Assembly (NCBI GenBank): GCA_024642205.1
Contig: JAHEBQ010000017.1
Coordinates: forward strand, 1 to 64,000
From: Planctomycetaceae bacterium
Lineage (GTDB): Bacteria > Planctomycetota > Planctomycetia > Pirellulales > Pirellulaceae
Reading direction: 5' to 3'
DNA length: 64,000 nucleotides
Shown here: positions 55,957-64,000 of the stretch, one piece after another
Position numbering within the stretch: position 1 is the first letter of the stretch
Layout of the letters: every line of letters begins with the position of its first letter
Notes under the pieces: generated by a model
The model's database searches: none
The model's input: the letters and a program-made list of their open reading frames with translations, nothing else
What the model was told of the DNA's origin: nothing
Position numbers and translations under genes: made by a program

Positions 55957-56466
55957 ATGAAATCCGATCAAACGCCTGAACATCTTCGACATAAACCACT
56001 GACGCAGCTGGAGCGTCCGCGCGAATTGGTGCTCGCGTGCCCTGCTTTCAAGAGTAATGTCAATCTTTCACGGATTGTTCGCCTTGCCGGGTGCGCGGCC
56101 GTTGAGAAGGTAATCGCATGCGGATCCGCAAGGATTGATCCAACGATTGCACGTGATGGAGGCGAACATGTCTTGATCGAGCGGCGGCGGACGATGTTAC
56201 CGGTTCTCAGGAATCTAAAAGCAGACGGTTACCGGCTGGTTGGTCTTGAGCAAACGGATCGTTCCCAGTCAATCTACCGTTACTCGTTTCAACGTCGGAC
56301 GGCACTCGTGATCGGTCATGAGCGTCACGGAATGACCGATGAAGAACTGGTGATCATGGATGATCTGATCGAAATTCCGGTTTACGGATTGCCGTTCAGT
56401 TATAACGTCGTGACTGCGACGACGATGGCGGTTTATGAGTACCTCAAGCAGTTTCCCAATGGTTAG
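55957..56466 (+). CDS. SpoU/TrmH-family RNA 2'-O-methyltransferase
   Basis: 169 residues. Motif 1 NVNLSRIVRLAGC, motif 2 ALVIGHERHGMTDEEL and motif 3 IEIPVYGLPFSYNVVTATTM are all present; together they make the SAM-binding trefoil knot. It methylates the ribose 2'-OH of tRNA or rRNA. The short size and lack of extra domains resemble TrmL. It begins nine bases after the sulfatase stop, which may be chance co-transcription. Confidence 0.87.
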   Translation: MKSDQTPEHLRHKPLTQLERPRELVLACPAFKSNVNLSRIVRLAGCAAVEKVIACGSARIDPTIARDGGEHVLIERRRTMLPVLRNLKADGYRLVGLEQTDRSQSIYRYSFQRRTALVIGHERHGMTDEELVIMDDLIEIPVYGLPFSYNVVTATTMAVYEYLKQFPNG

Positions 56467-56715
56467 GCGATTTTCGAAACACGTGTAGGTGGATGAAACG
56501 GGATCAATTCGGATCCGCGGATCCTGCTTTCTTGCCAGAGACTCATGAATTGTCGAGTTTGGCAACAAATAATTCCAAACTTCGTTTTATAATGTCGTCC
56601 TTCCAGCCTAAGATAGGATGACTGATTTATTGGCAGGCTGAATTGATGATTGATGAAGCGATGCAGGTCGTGCACATCAATCGCTTCTCTGTAATTTTGT
56701 CCGCAGGATATTCCC
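56467..56715. promoter_or_regulatory. 249-bp gap before the pseudokinase
   Basis: A perfect TATAAT at 56588-56593 could be a -10 box; TTGGCA at 56559-56564 is 23 bases upstream of it, too far for a normal -35. An AGGA ribosome-binding site is eight bases before the GTG start at 56716. Confidence 0.3.
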
Positions 56716-58362
56716 GTGGAAAACAAGTATGTAGGTCCATTCCTGATCGTCAAGAAGCTTGGCAATCGTCGGCAAAAAGTCTATCACGCCCGGCAGATGG
56801 AGCAGGATCGCGACGTTGCACTGAAGTTCATTTCCATTCCTCCGACGGTCGAATGGGCCAAGGCGCTGGACAAGATTGAACGCGAAGTCAAAGAGCTTCA
56901 AAAACTGCAGCACCCCAATCTCGTCAAAGTCTATGGTGCTGGCGTCGATGGTAACCGGATTTTCTTTGCCACCGAGTTGATTGAGGGAGAATCGCTGTCC
57001 GCCGTGCTTTCCCGGCGGGGCAAGTTAGCCCCGGACCTGGTTGTTGAATACGGACGTCAGATCGCGGAGGTGCTGCGTTACCTGCATGCGAAAGACCTTA
57101 TCCATTCAAAATTGACTCCTGAAAAAATTCTTGTCACGGCCGATCATCGGATCAAAATATCCGATTTGCGTCTTAACCGTTCCAAGCGTCGCCGTTGGGA
57201 TTCGACTCGTCAGCACAAGCTGGATATCGCGGCCTATATGGCGCCGGAACAATTCAGCGAAGGCGCGACTCAGAAATCGGATTTCTACTCACTGGGCGTC
57301 ATTTTGTACGAGATGTTGACCGGAAAACTGCCTTACGCGCCCGATACGATGGGGCGTATGACAAAAATGAAGATCAATTTGCCCGTCCCTTCGGCGGCGG
57401 CGCATGTCATGAACTGTCCGATCTGGTTGGACAAGATTATCAGCCAGATGCTCTCCCCCGATCCTCGCAAACGTCCCCATTCCGCTCGCGCGATTGCTCT
57501 GGCGTTTGAGGAAATCAAGAATATCGATGCGACGCAGAAAGCTGCTGTTGCTCAGATAACCGGCGGGTTCAACCCGCTGACGGCCGGGCAAGACAAAACA
57601 GAAGCGAGGCGGTTGTTGGGGTACAAGAAACCCAAAAAAAGGAAAAACAGGGATACCCTGTTTTTTCAACGAGTCCCTTTCCAGGTTGCTGCGCTAATCC
57701 TGATTGGCGCGACAACCGTCTATTTTCTGATCCCGCCCAGTGCTGAAAAGGTTGTGGATAATGCCAGGATCATGATCCACTCCGATGATCCGGATTTGTG
57801 GGGGAAAGCCAGGGTGAAACTCCAGCCGATCATGGACGGAGGTGGCGAATTCGCTGAGGATGCGGAGAAACTGTACTACCTTTCGCGTCGACAATCTCTG
57901 GTTTTGGGTGCTGAGAGCGGGTTAAGCAATCGTTTACAGAATGAAAATGTCCAGGCGTTCGGGAAAGCTGTCCGGCTGCAGCAGGACGGCCAGGATGTGG
58001 AGGCTCGGGAGATCTACTCCCAACTTGTCACCAATATTGATCCTGAGGGAAGGGATCGGCATGTCTACGAGGAATCCAAATCGCGATTGGAAAAAATAGA
58101 TCAACAGGAGGATCTTCCGACCGATGTCAGCGAGCTTAGCGATTTAATTGCGATCGCTCGCGACGCCTCCACACACGGACAATTGCTGGCGGCGCACGAT
58201 CGATTGGCCCGGATCGTCTACAAGTTTGCGGGAAGGGATGGATACGAGGCAATTGTTGCCGTTGCCACGGAACAGTTACAGATTATCAAACGAAAAATCG
58301 CCAGCGATGAATGGTCCGAGGAAGGGGAACCGAAGGCGACCGACGATGGCGAAAACGAGTGA
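56716..58362 (+). CDS. Ser/Thr pseudokinase with membrane segment
   Basis: 548 residues from GTG. A protein-kinase fold is clear (residues 8-275): ATP-site lysine 37 in DVALKF, alpha-C and YLHAKDLIH, and YSLGVILYEMLTGKLPY. The key residues are changed: the glycine-rich loop reads LGNRRQK, the HRD aspartate is Lys132 (HSKLTPEKI), the metal-binding asparagine is Lys137 and DFG reads DLR at 150-152. It should not phosphorylate. A membrane helix (VAALILIGATTVYFLIP, about 320-337) leads to an outer, helical domain of about 200 residues. It is probably a signalling scaffold. Confidence 0.86.
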   Translation: MENKYVGPFLIVKKLGNRRQKVYHARQMEQDRDVALKFISIPPTVEWAKALDKIEREVKELQKLQHPNLVKVYGAGVDGNRIFFATELIEGESLSAVLSRRGKLAPDLVVEYGRQIAEVLRYLHAKDLIHSKLTPEKILVTADHRIKISDLRLNRSKRRRWDSTRQHKLDIAAYMAPEQFSEGATQKSDFYSLGVILYEMLTGKLPYAPDTMGRMTKMKINLPVPSAAAHVMNCPIWLDKIISQMLSPDPRKRPHSARAIALAFEEIKNIDATQKAAVAQITGGFNPLTAGQDKTEARRLLGYKKPKKRKNRDTLFFQRVPFQVAALILIGATTVYFLIPPSAEKVVDNARIMIHSDDPDLWGKARVKLQPIMDGGGEFAEDAEKLYYLSRRQSLVLGAESGLSNRLQNENVQAFGKAVRLQQDGQDVEAREIYSQLVTNIDPEGRDRHVYEESKSRLEKIDQQEDLPTDVSELSDLIAIARDASTHGQLLAAHDRLARIVYKFAGRDGYEAIVAVATEQLQIIKRKIASDEWSEEGEPKATDDGENE

Positions 58363-58540
58363 GGAAGTGAATTGAAATTCACGTTTGATTGTCGGGTTCG
58401 CCAACAGGAACGCCACCAAACTTGTTCCCATTATAAATTAAAAATGAACCGGACCGGGCGGGTACCGCCAAGGAAAGGCAACTGGAATGAAAGCCCTGCC
58501 ATGACGACCAATTGGCGTTTGGACGCCTCAAAACTGGGAG

Positions 58541-59758
58541 CTAATCCCCTCCCAGGATTTCCCCGGCAATCCAGTCGAAAATCATGATCCCCCTCGGCGT
58601 TAGTCGCCAAAAGTCATCACCGCGGATGAGCAGACCATTTTCAATCCACTCGTGTTCCAATTTGCCGAGCAGAACCGATACTGACTTGCCGGTGCGCTGA
58701 TGAAAATCTTTGCCTTGCACTCCTGCGATTCTTCTTAGTCCAATCACCAATCGTTCACGAGCGGCTGCTTCCCGATCGAGTAGCTCCCGGTCGGCCACGG
58801 GTGAACTTCCTTCCTCGATCAGTTTCAAGTAACGCATGGTGCTCTGGTGGTTGATTTCCCGGATTCCGTCGATGAATCTGGCTGCGCCAGGACCAAAAGC
58901 AAAAAACGGATCGCCGTTCCAGTACCCAAGGTTATGTCGGCATTGATTTGCCGGCTTGGCGAAACTGGATACTTCGTATTGCGGTAGCCCGTTTTCGCTC
59001 AATGTGGCGATGGCCAGGGTGTACATCTCGCCGCGCAGGTCTTCATCGGACGGACTGAGTTTGCCCTGGTTAAGGTTGTTCCAGAACCGAGTCCCTTTCT
59101 CGTATGTCAGCTCATAGGTCGACATGTGGTCGGGTTTGAGCGCGATCGCAGTTTCCAGGTCGGTTTCCCACGCTGAAAGCGTTTCTCCTGGGGCGGCAAA
59201 AATCAAATCCATCGAAACCAGTGAAGATTGACTTCTTGCCAATTCAATGGCGTGGCGGATATCGTCGATCGAATGGCTGCGTTCAAGCCGTTTGAGTTTG
59301 TCAGGGTCGAGCGACTGGACCCCGAGGCTGATTCGGTTGACGCCCAAACCTGTCAACGCCGCCATTCGCGCGTCGTCGAGGTCGTTAGGATTGCATTCAG
59401 CGGTGACCTCGGCCGTTGGGTTCAGATTGAATCGAGACAGGATGATCTGCCCGAGACGGTCGAGTTGTTTCGGAGAAAGGTGGCTCGGAGTCCCCCCCCC
59501 AAGAAACAGTGAATCGATTTCATAGGATCGTTCAAGCCAGCTGATTTCGGTTTGCAGCGAGCTGAGAAATCGCTCGATCAGGTAATCTCGACCGGCGACC
59601 AGCGTGAAATTGCAATAACCACAGCGATGTCGGCAAAACGGCACGTGAATGTAGACGGAGCGGGGATCGCCGTGCCGGGGTCGAAAAGTCAGATATCGCG
59701 ATTGCTGCAGGTCGTCGCCCGGGGAGTCGTTGTTTCGCATTGCCGATGTGTCATTCAT
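58541..59758 (-). CDS. hemW: HemW-like radical SAM protein
   Basis: 405 residues from ATG at 59758, whose first base overlaps the stop of the preceding gene (TGATG). Radical-SAM motif FCRHRCGYCNF (Cys-x3-Cys-x2-Cys), then FLGGGTPSHL, GVQSLDPDKL and GYWNGDPFFAFGPGA. HemW belongs to the coproporphyrinogen-oxidase family but is a haem chaperone rather than an oxidase; the two cannot be told apart here beyond the CGYCNF end, which lacks the extra cysteine of HemN. The C-terminal winged helix is present. It is coupled to the RNase Z-like gene. Confidence 0.88.
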   Translation of the reverse strand: MNDTSAMRNNDSPGDDLQQSRYLTFRPRHGDPRSVYIHVPFCRHRCGYCNFTLVAGRDYLIERFLSSLQTEISWLERSYEIDSLFLGGGTPSHLSPKQLDRLGQIILSRFNLNPTAEVTAECNPNDLDDARMAALTGLGVNRISLGVQSLDPDKLKRLERSHSIDDIRHAIELARSQSSLVSMDLIFAAPGETLSAWETDLETAIALKPDHMSTYELTYEKGTRFWNNLNQGKLSPSDEDLRGEMYTLAIATLSENGLPQYEVSSFAKPANQCRHNLGYWNGDPFFAFGPGAARFIDGIREINHQSTMRYLKLIEEGSSPVADRELLDREAAARERLVIGLRRIAGVQGKDFHQRTGKSVSVLLGKLEHEWIENGLLIRGDDFWRLTPRGIMIFDWIAGEILGGD

Positions 59759-60597
59759 CAAACCCACAACTTCAGTCGTCCGCCCAACATATCGGGCAGT
59801 CGCTGTGAAACGACTTTTTCTGCCTGGTGCCGATTGTATCTTGTGCTGAAGTGTCCGGCGATCACGACTTCATTATTGAACCTGTCCTGTCGATGAACAA
59901 AGTCGTCCAGATGCATGTGTCCGTTTTTATGGATAAGCTCTTTGCGATGTTCCGGTGAAACGAACGTCATTTCGGTGATCAAGATTTTTACATCAAAGAA
60001 CTCTGGGTTATTGTCCAGGCCCGCTGGCGATGTGTCTCCCGTAAATCCGACCAAGGGAAGGCGATGTTCAATCGTGATTTCGGTTCCACATTCACGCAAT
60101 TGCCGAATCTGCTCGCCGGTCAGTTCGAGAAACTCCTGTTTCAGTTTTTTTCGTCGTTCCGAAATGATGTAACCCACGCTGGGGACGGTATGCTCTGTCG
60201 CAAAGACATCAAGGATCAACTCTCGCGACAACTCAATTTCCTGACCTGCCTGGACGCCGATCAAGTCGCAGGTCATGCGACCTCGATCCAATCTGACAAA
60301 CGAGTCGAGCATCTTGCGAACCGAGTCGACCGAAGAGGCCGGTAGGTAGATTTTTGGAGGCTCCATTTTCATCAGCCGACGACGCGCAACATACAGGGGT
60401 AACGCGGCGATGTGGTCGAGATGGCAATGAGAAATCAACCAAGTCGGCGTGCCCATGAAATCCCATGGGTGGGCACCCAGATCAAATCCAATTTTCAGTT
60501 CGGGGATTCGCCAGTACGACTGAACGGCGGCTCGGGAATAGCCCTCGATCGTCAGGTTGTCGTGTTTCAGCGTTTTGATGGGTACGTTTTTGAGCAT
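59758..60597 (-). CDS. Metallo-beta-lactamase-fold enzyme, RNase Z-like
   Basis: 279 residues from the ATG at 60597; the frame is open to an ATG at 60777, and the longer start cannot be excluded. Metal motif [13 protein letters not shown] (HxHxDH), later GFTGDT, and the histidine region AGHFSTRY. RNase Z trims tRNA 3' ends; the HCHLDH motif and GHMHLDDF match that group and related phosphodiesterases. It ends at the start of hemW with a one-base overlap, so both are produced together. Confidence 0.8.
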   Translation of the reverse strand: MLKNVPIKTLKHDNLTIEGYSRAAVQSYWRIPELKIGFDLGAHPWDFMGTPTWLISHCHLDHIAALPLYVARRRLMKMEPPKIYLPASSVDSVRKMLDSFVRLDRGRMTCDLIGVQAGQEIELSRELILDVFATEHTVPSVGYIISERRKKLKQEFLELTGEQIRQLRECGTEITIEHRLPLVGFTGDTSPAGLDNNPEFFDVKILITEMTFVSPEHRKELIHKNGHMHLDDFVHRQDRFNNEVVIAGHFSTRYNRHQAEKVVSQRLPDMLGGRLKLWV

Positions 60598-60906
60598 GAT
60601 CTGAACAGGACGGATTCGGGCGGGTAGAGGTTCATCGTAACGGGTAATCGCAAGGGGAGAAGGTGAGGTTGAACGCGAATTCAAGCGTGCACAAAACAGA
60701 ACGTGGGTTTTCACCTCGGCCGGATTCAAAAGCCAGGGCCCGATTTGCTTTTCGTCCAGTTCCTGGCTGGACCGCATCGATCACCAGCGACGCGATGTCC
60801 CGGTTATGCACCCGCCACACCGAACCCCAATCGATCATGCGAAGCCTGACCGATCGCCACCTTGCAGAGTTTCCGGCAGAGATGAATCACGAATGCGACG
60901 AACCAG
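60598..60906. other. 309-bp gap, or N-terminal extension of the RNase Z-like gene
   Basis: The RNase Z-like frame continues to 60777 without a domain. Other open frames here overlap both neighbours and show no family. No terminator is seen after pgk. Confidence 0.35.
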
Positions 60907-62106
60907 TTAACTGGCAACCGTTTCTTTCTCGTCGAGAATTTCAACTGCAGCAAAGGACTTGCCTTCGAGCATGGCGAGACTGGCACCGCCGCCAGTGCTC
61001 ACATGGGTCACTGAATTCTCGAAGCCGAGTTGCGCAATCGCTGCCGCACTGTCGCCACCGCCGATAATGCTGATCGCATCGCTGTCTGCAATGGCCTGGG
61101 CGACGATCTTGGTGCCTTCATCAAATGGAGGCATTTCAAATACACCCATCGGGCCGTTCCAGACAACCGTTTTTGACGACTTGATGATCTCTGCAAACTT
61201 TGCCGCCGATTGGGGGCCAATGTCGAGACCTTCGTAATCATCGGGAATCTCACCGGCAGCAACAACTCGCTTGTTGCATTCCTTGTTGAACCCGTCACCA
61301 CAATGGGTATCGACTGGCAGTACCAGTTTATCACCCGCCCTTTCGATCAGTTCCTTGGCCAATGCAACTTTGTCTGGCTCAACCAGGCTTTTTCCAACTT
61401 GCCCTCCTTGGGCCAATGAAAAAGTGTAAGCCATCGCCCCGCCGATCAGGATGTAGTCGCAAATCCCGATCAGGTTCTCGATGACCTTGATTTTGTCAGA
61501 TACCTTGGCACCACCAAGGATTGCGACGAAAGGGCGCTCCGGGTTGGCAATGACCTCGCTGAGGTATTTGATTTCCTTTTCAACGAGCGTACCGACGACT
61601 TTGGGTTTACCTCCCATCGCCAGGGGAACGCCATACATGGATGCGTCTTCCCGATGGCAGGTACCAAACGCGTCGTTGCAATAGATGTCGGCGAACTCGG
61701 CCAATTGTGCCGCGAAAGCTTCGTCTCCGGACTGCTCGCGTGAATCAAAACGAAGATTCTCCAGGACGACGATCTCGCCGTCACCCAGGGCGGCTACTTT
61801 TTCCGCAGCATCAGGTCCAACGATGTCATTGGCGAAGGCAACGCCTCGACCCAGGATCTCAGCCAGTCGCCTGGCCACCGGTGCGAGGCTGAGTTTGGGG
61901 TTTGATTCGCCCTTGGGGCGACCCAAATGGCTCATCAGGATCAATCGGCCGCTGCGTTCAATCACGGACTTGATCGATGGCAGTGCCATGTCAATTCGTC
62001 GGTCATCGGTGATGTGAAGGCTCTCATCAAGGGGAACATTAAAGTCGACTCGCATGAGGACTTTTTTTCCAGCAACATCCACGTCATTGATTGTGAGTTT
62101 GGCCAT
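60907..62106 (-). CDS. pgk: Phosphoglycerate kinase
   Basis: 399 residues, normal length. Conserved stretches are present in order: [79 protein letters not shown] and [14 protein letters not shown]. The enzyme makes ATP from 1,3-bisphosphoglycerate in glycolysis. No glyceraldehyde-3-phosphate dehydrogenase gene lies next to it. The start at ATG 62106 is followed by the conserved [17 protein letters not shown]. Confidence 0.96.
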   Translation of the reverse strand: MAKLTINDVDVAGKKVLMRVDFNVPLDESLHITDDRRIDMALPSIKSVIERSGRLILMSHLGRPKGESNPKLSLAPVARRLAEILGRGVAFANDIVGPDAAEKVAALGDGEIVVLENLRFDSREQSGDEAFAAQLAEFADIYCNDAFGTCHREDASMYGVPLAMGGKPKVVGTLVEKEIKYLSEVIANPERPFVAILGGAKVSDKIKVIENLIGICDYILIGGAMAYTFSLAQGGQVGKSLVEPDKVALAKELIERAGDKLVLPVDTHCGDGFNKECNKRVVAAGEIPDDYEGLDIGPQSAAKFAEIIKSSKTVVWNGPMGVFEMPPFDEGTKIVAQAIADSDAISIIGGGDSAAAIAQLGFENSVTHVSTGGGASLAMLEGKSFAAVEILDEKETVAS

Positions 62107-62273
62107 CGTGATTCCAGAGAAAGTAGGGGGATTCGGATTGATCTGGGGTTTTCAATTTAGCGGTCGAATCTGGGGCAAAAAAGGGGCAATGCCCATCCGG
62201 ACCATGGAGGTGAATCACATCGCCGATGGATCTGGATAAGGGGGCGTTCAGCATCCGGGTCGCCAGTTTTCTC

Positions 62274-62306
62274 AAAAAAAAAGCCAACCCGACGAGGTTG
62301 GCTTTT
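62274..62306 (-). terminator. Rho-independent terminator of the DUF3467 gene
   Basis: Eight-base stem AGCCAACC / GGTTGGCT with a 6-base loop, with nine T on the minus strand. It ends transcription of the DUF3467 gene, 31 bases after its stop. The four T on the other side would be weak in the plus direction. Confidence 0.88.
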
Positions 62307-62336
62307 AATATTTGAGTTTCGACCGAAATGCCTGGA

Positions 62337-62663
62337 CTAACTTGCCGACGATTCCTTGTGTACAACGCGTTTTTGGATGTCGGTTTCGATCTTACCGAAA
62401 ACCTCTTCGTGTCGTTGCACGGAAACATGAAGTGCATGCAGCAGCCGTTTGGCTGTATAGAAATTCAAAACAATTCGCTGGGCGATTTCAACCGGTTTGT
62501 CGTTGGCCCCCATGGGTTGAGCGTTCATGCCAAAATCAACAATCAGTTCCTCAGGCGAACCGGTAACACGACAGAAGTTGGCGTAACAGCTGACGGTTTT
62601 CGATTCATCGACCGTGATCGGATTTTGAGCTGGACCTGGTTTCTGGACTTCTTGTTTCGCCAT
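62337..62663 (-). CDS. DUF3467 protein
   Basis: 108 residues from ATG at 62663 (AAGGA ten bases upstream). It contains the DUF3467 pattern (CYANFCRVTGSPEELIVDFG, and the helix with RIVLNFYTAKRLLHALHV). The function of this small domain is unknown; it occurs widely in bacteria as a single-domain protein. It is transcribed from a likely promoter at 62731-62759 and stopped by its own terminator, so it is a one-gene unit. Confidence 0.85.
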   Translation of the reverse strand: MAKQEVQKPGPAQNPITVDESKTVSCYANFCRVTGSPEELIVDFGMNAQPMGANDKPVEIAQRIVLNFYTAKRLLHALHVSVQRHEEVFGKIETDIQKRVVHKESSAS

Positions 62664-63021
62664 TGTATTTATCCTTGTTCGGATGAAAAAAAGTGATGCG
62701 TGTTCACTGGAAAAGTTTCTTCGAAAACAAAGGATCTTCAATCATTCAAAAGTTGTCAATATTGTCTGGATCCGAACCCGGGGGAATCCCCGTTTTATTC
62801 TGGACGGATCCGTTGGATAAAAGTCACCGGTAAGTCATTGGTTGTATATTCGATTGTCCCAGGCTCTTCCGGCAGAATCATTGTCATGGATGATCGTAGA
62901 CGTGGATTTATTCCTGTTTTGACGTGCGCCCAATTTCCGCTCGAGCGATTTTTTCACCCGTGCAATGGATTGGAAACTCGAAATACCGTCGTCGAATTTC
63001 TGGGCTGCGCAATGATTCGGT
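62664..63021. other. 358-bp gap before the DUF3467 gene
   Basis: Contains the DUF3467 promoter and, at 62779-62799 on the plus strand, a short GC-rich hairpin (CGGGG/CCCCG) followed by TTTTATT that resembles a terminator but has no plus-strand gene before it. No gene is seen. Confidence 0.4.
62731..62759 (-). promoter_or_regulatory. Sigma-70-type promoter of the DUF3467 gene
   Basis: Perfect -35 TTGACA (62759-62754) and -10 GATCCT (62736-62731, half match) with 17 bases between, on the minus strand. Transcription would start about 60 bases before the ATG. Confidence 0.4.
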
Positions 63022-63999
63022 TCAAAGCTCGTTTCGCGCCTGGTCTACCCAGTTCTGTAATCCGGGAGCCCAGTTTCCGTTGATGATCTTGTTGAACTGA
63101 ACGTCAGCTTCAGTTTTCCGCCCCAGTTCCTTCAGAACCGACCCGTAATGGAATAACCACTGCGGGTTGGCCGTATCCCATTGTGGTGCTTCCCCAAGCC
63201 AGCGGACGGCCTGGCCAAGATCTCTTTGTTGGCGATACCACTGCCCGACCTGAAAATAACTGACCGAATCTCTTGGTCTTTGGTCAATGATGCTCGAAAG
63301 AAATTCCCAGGCTTCCTCTTCACGCCCGGCCAACTTGAGTAGCGTTGCCATTTGTTCCGGTAACGCGGCGTTGTCGCGATCGACGTCCCGCCAGCGATCC
63401 CAGGTCCTGGTGGCTCGAGCAAGAAGAGTCTCGATCTTCAAGCTCCGCTCGGGGTCGCTTGGGGCAATTCCGTTGATCGTATTGACATATTGACTCCACA
63501 ACCATTGGTACCGCTGTCGAAACGCCGAAAGGTTTATCGCATCTGGAAGGTAAGGCTGTTCCAACTCCAATGCGCGTTCTTCGAGCTGGACACATTTTTC
63601 TGCGTTGCCAGCCTGTCCTGCCAGTCGCGCCATCGCTGCACAGAACGATGGCGAAACCGGGATCTGTTTTTCCTGTAACGATTTCAGGATAACGTCGAAT
63701 TGCTCCAACGCGGACTTGTATCGGTTTCCGGCCCAAAGCGACTGGCCGTAGGCAAATCGCCGCAGCAGGCAATCGTCCGATTTTGCGTTGTCGAGGCCGA
63801 GTTTTGTTCGAGCCAGCGCGTAAGCGGCATCCGCGAGCTCGACTTCGTCCCAACTGGAGATTCTCTCTGCGAAATTCAGCAAAACTGGCAGGGAGTCAAG
63901 CTTTCTGACCAATTCGAACTGCTGTGTCAACAACTTTGAAACTTTGTCCTGGTTCTGTTGGTCCACTGACTTGATCAGTCGCAGAACCGAAGCGGATAA
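63022..63999 (-). CDS. TPR-repeat protein, 5' end outside the window
   Basis: The frame is open to the right edge of the window, so the GTG at 63966 is probably internal and the N-terminus is missing. The visible 325 residues hold helical pairs of TPR type: CLLRRFAYGQSLWAGNRYKSA, QVGQWYRQQRDLGQAVRWLG and YGSVLKELGRKTEADVQF. No enzymatic motif is present. Its role is unknown. Only the C-terminal part can be described. Confidence 0.7.
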   Translation of the reverse strand, partial: LSASVLRLIKSVDQQNQDKVSKLLTQQFELVRKLDSLPVLLNFAERISSWDEVELADAAYALARTKLGLDNAKSDDCLLRRFAYGQSLWAGNRYKSALEQFDVILKSLQEKQIPVSPSFCAAMARLAGQAGNAEKCVQLEERALELEQPYLPDAINLSAFRQRYQWLWSQYVNTINGIAPSDPERSLKIETLLARATRTWDRWRDVDRDNAALPEQMATLLKLAGREEEAWEFLSSIIDQRPRDSVSYFQVGQWYRQQRDLGQAVRWLGEAPQWDTANPQWLFHYGSVLKELGRKTEADVQFNKIINGNWAPGLQNWVDQARNEL

Positions 64000-64000
64000 C

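Noticed and set aside
62779..62799. Plus-strand terminator
   Set aside because: Five-base stem with weak T-run and no gene before it on the plus strand.
1..64000. tRNA or rRNA genes and mobile elements
   Set aside because: No cloverleaf-like region, rRNA segment, transposase or integrase was recognised in any gap.

Overview
The window looks like chromosome from a marine-type planctomycete, most likely of the Pirellulales. This is an inference from gene content, not from a marker gene. The evidence is a VWA/DUF4175-like/coiled-coil/TPR operon, PknB-type kinases carrying DLG instead of DFG, NPCBM and sulfatase proteins, several HtrA-like proteins in tandem, large secreted proteins of unknown function, short operons on both strands, and many GTG or TTG starts. 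I see no rRNA, tRNA, CRISPR array, insertion sequence or phage gene.

Layout. 1-9.6 kb: a co-directional operon (PQQ-type propeller, VWA membrane protein, DUF4175-like protein, repeat-rich coiled-coil protein, TPR protein) closed by a strong terminator. 9.7-15.3 kb: an NPCBM protein and three coupled HtrA-like genes, of which only the first keeps its catalytic triad. 15.3-24.6 kb: a LecA-like secreted protein, an M24 peptidase, a Ser/Thr kinase, an RluA-type pseudouridine synthase, Maf, and two secreted proteins of unknown function. 24.7-34.3 kb: HrpA helicase, two related DUF11-like surface proteins, CsrA and a gamma-glutamyltransferase. 34.5-46.9 kb: a cell-surface polysaccharide region with a methyltransferase, a thioesterase, a PDZ protein, arabinose-5-phosphate isomerase, a Wzm/Wzt-type ABC exporter, two sulfotransferases, a protein of unknown family and two glycosyltransferases. 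47-53 kb: FtsH, Dxr and RseP, which cover membrane quality control and isoprenoid synthesis. 53-64 kb: an OB-fold protein with an SSB-like tail, a sulfatase, an SpoU methyltransferase, a pseudokinase, HemW, an RNase Z-like enzyme, phosphoglycerate kinase, DUF3467 and a TPR protein cut by the window edge.

The observation I consider most unusual is the last gene of the first operon (8468-9535). An in-frame TGA at 9266-9268 is followed by 88 further sense codons that read like real protein, then a TAG and, about 30 bases on, the operon terminator. The TGA lies just after the only two cysteines of the protein (Cys-x3-Cys-x5-TGA), and a perfect 6-bp hairpin with a GGTC loop starts 15 bases after it. 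Both the spacing and the loop resemble a bacterial SECIS element. I propose a selenocysteine protein of a type I do not recognise; a nonsense mutation or a sequencing error remains the main alternative.

Other themes are enzyme-derived proteins that have lost catalysis (two HtrA-like proteins and one kinase), a likely sulfated exported polysaccharide, and a DUF3127 protein that ends like SSB.
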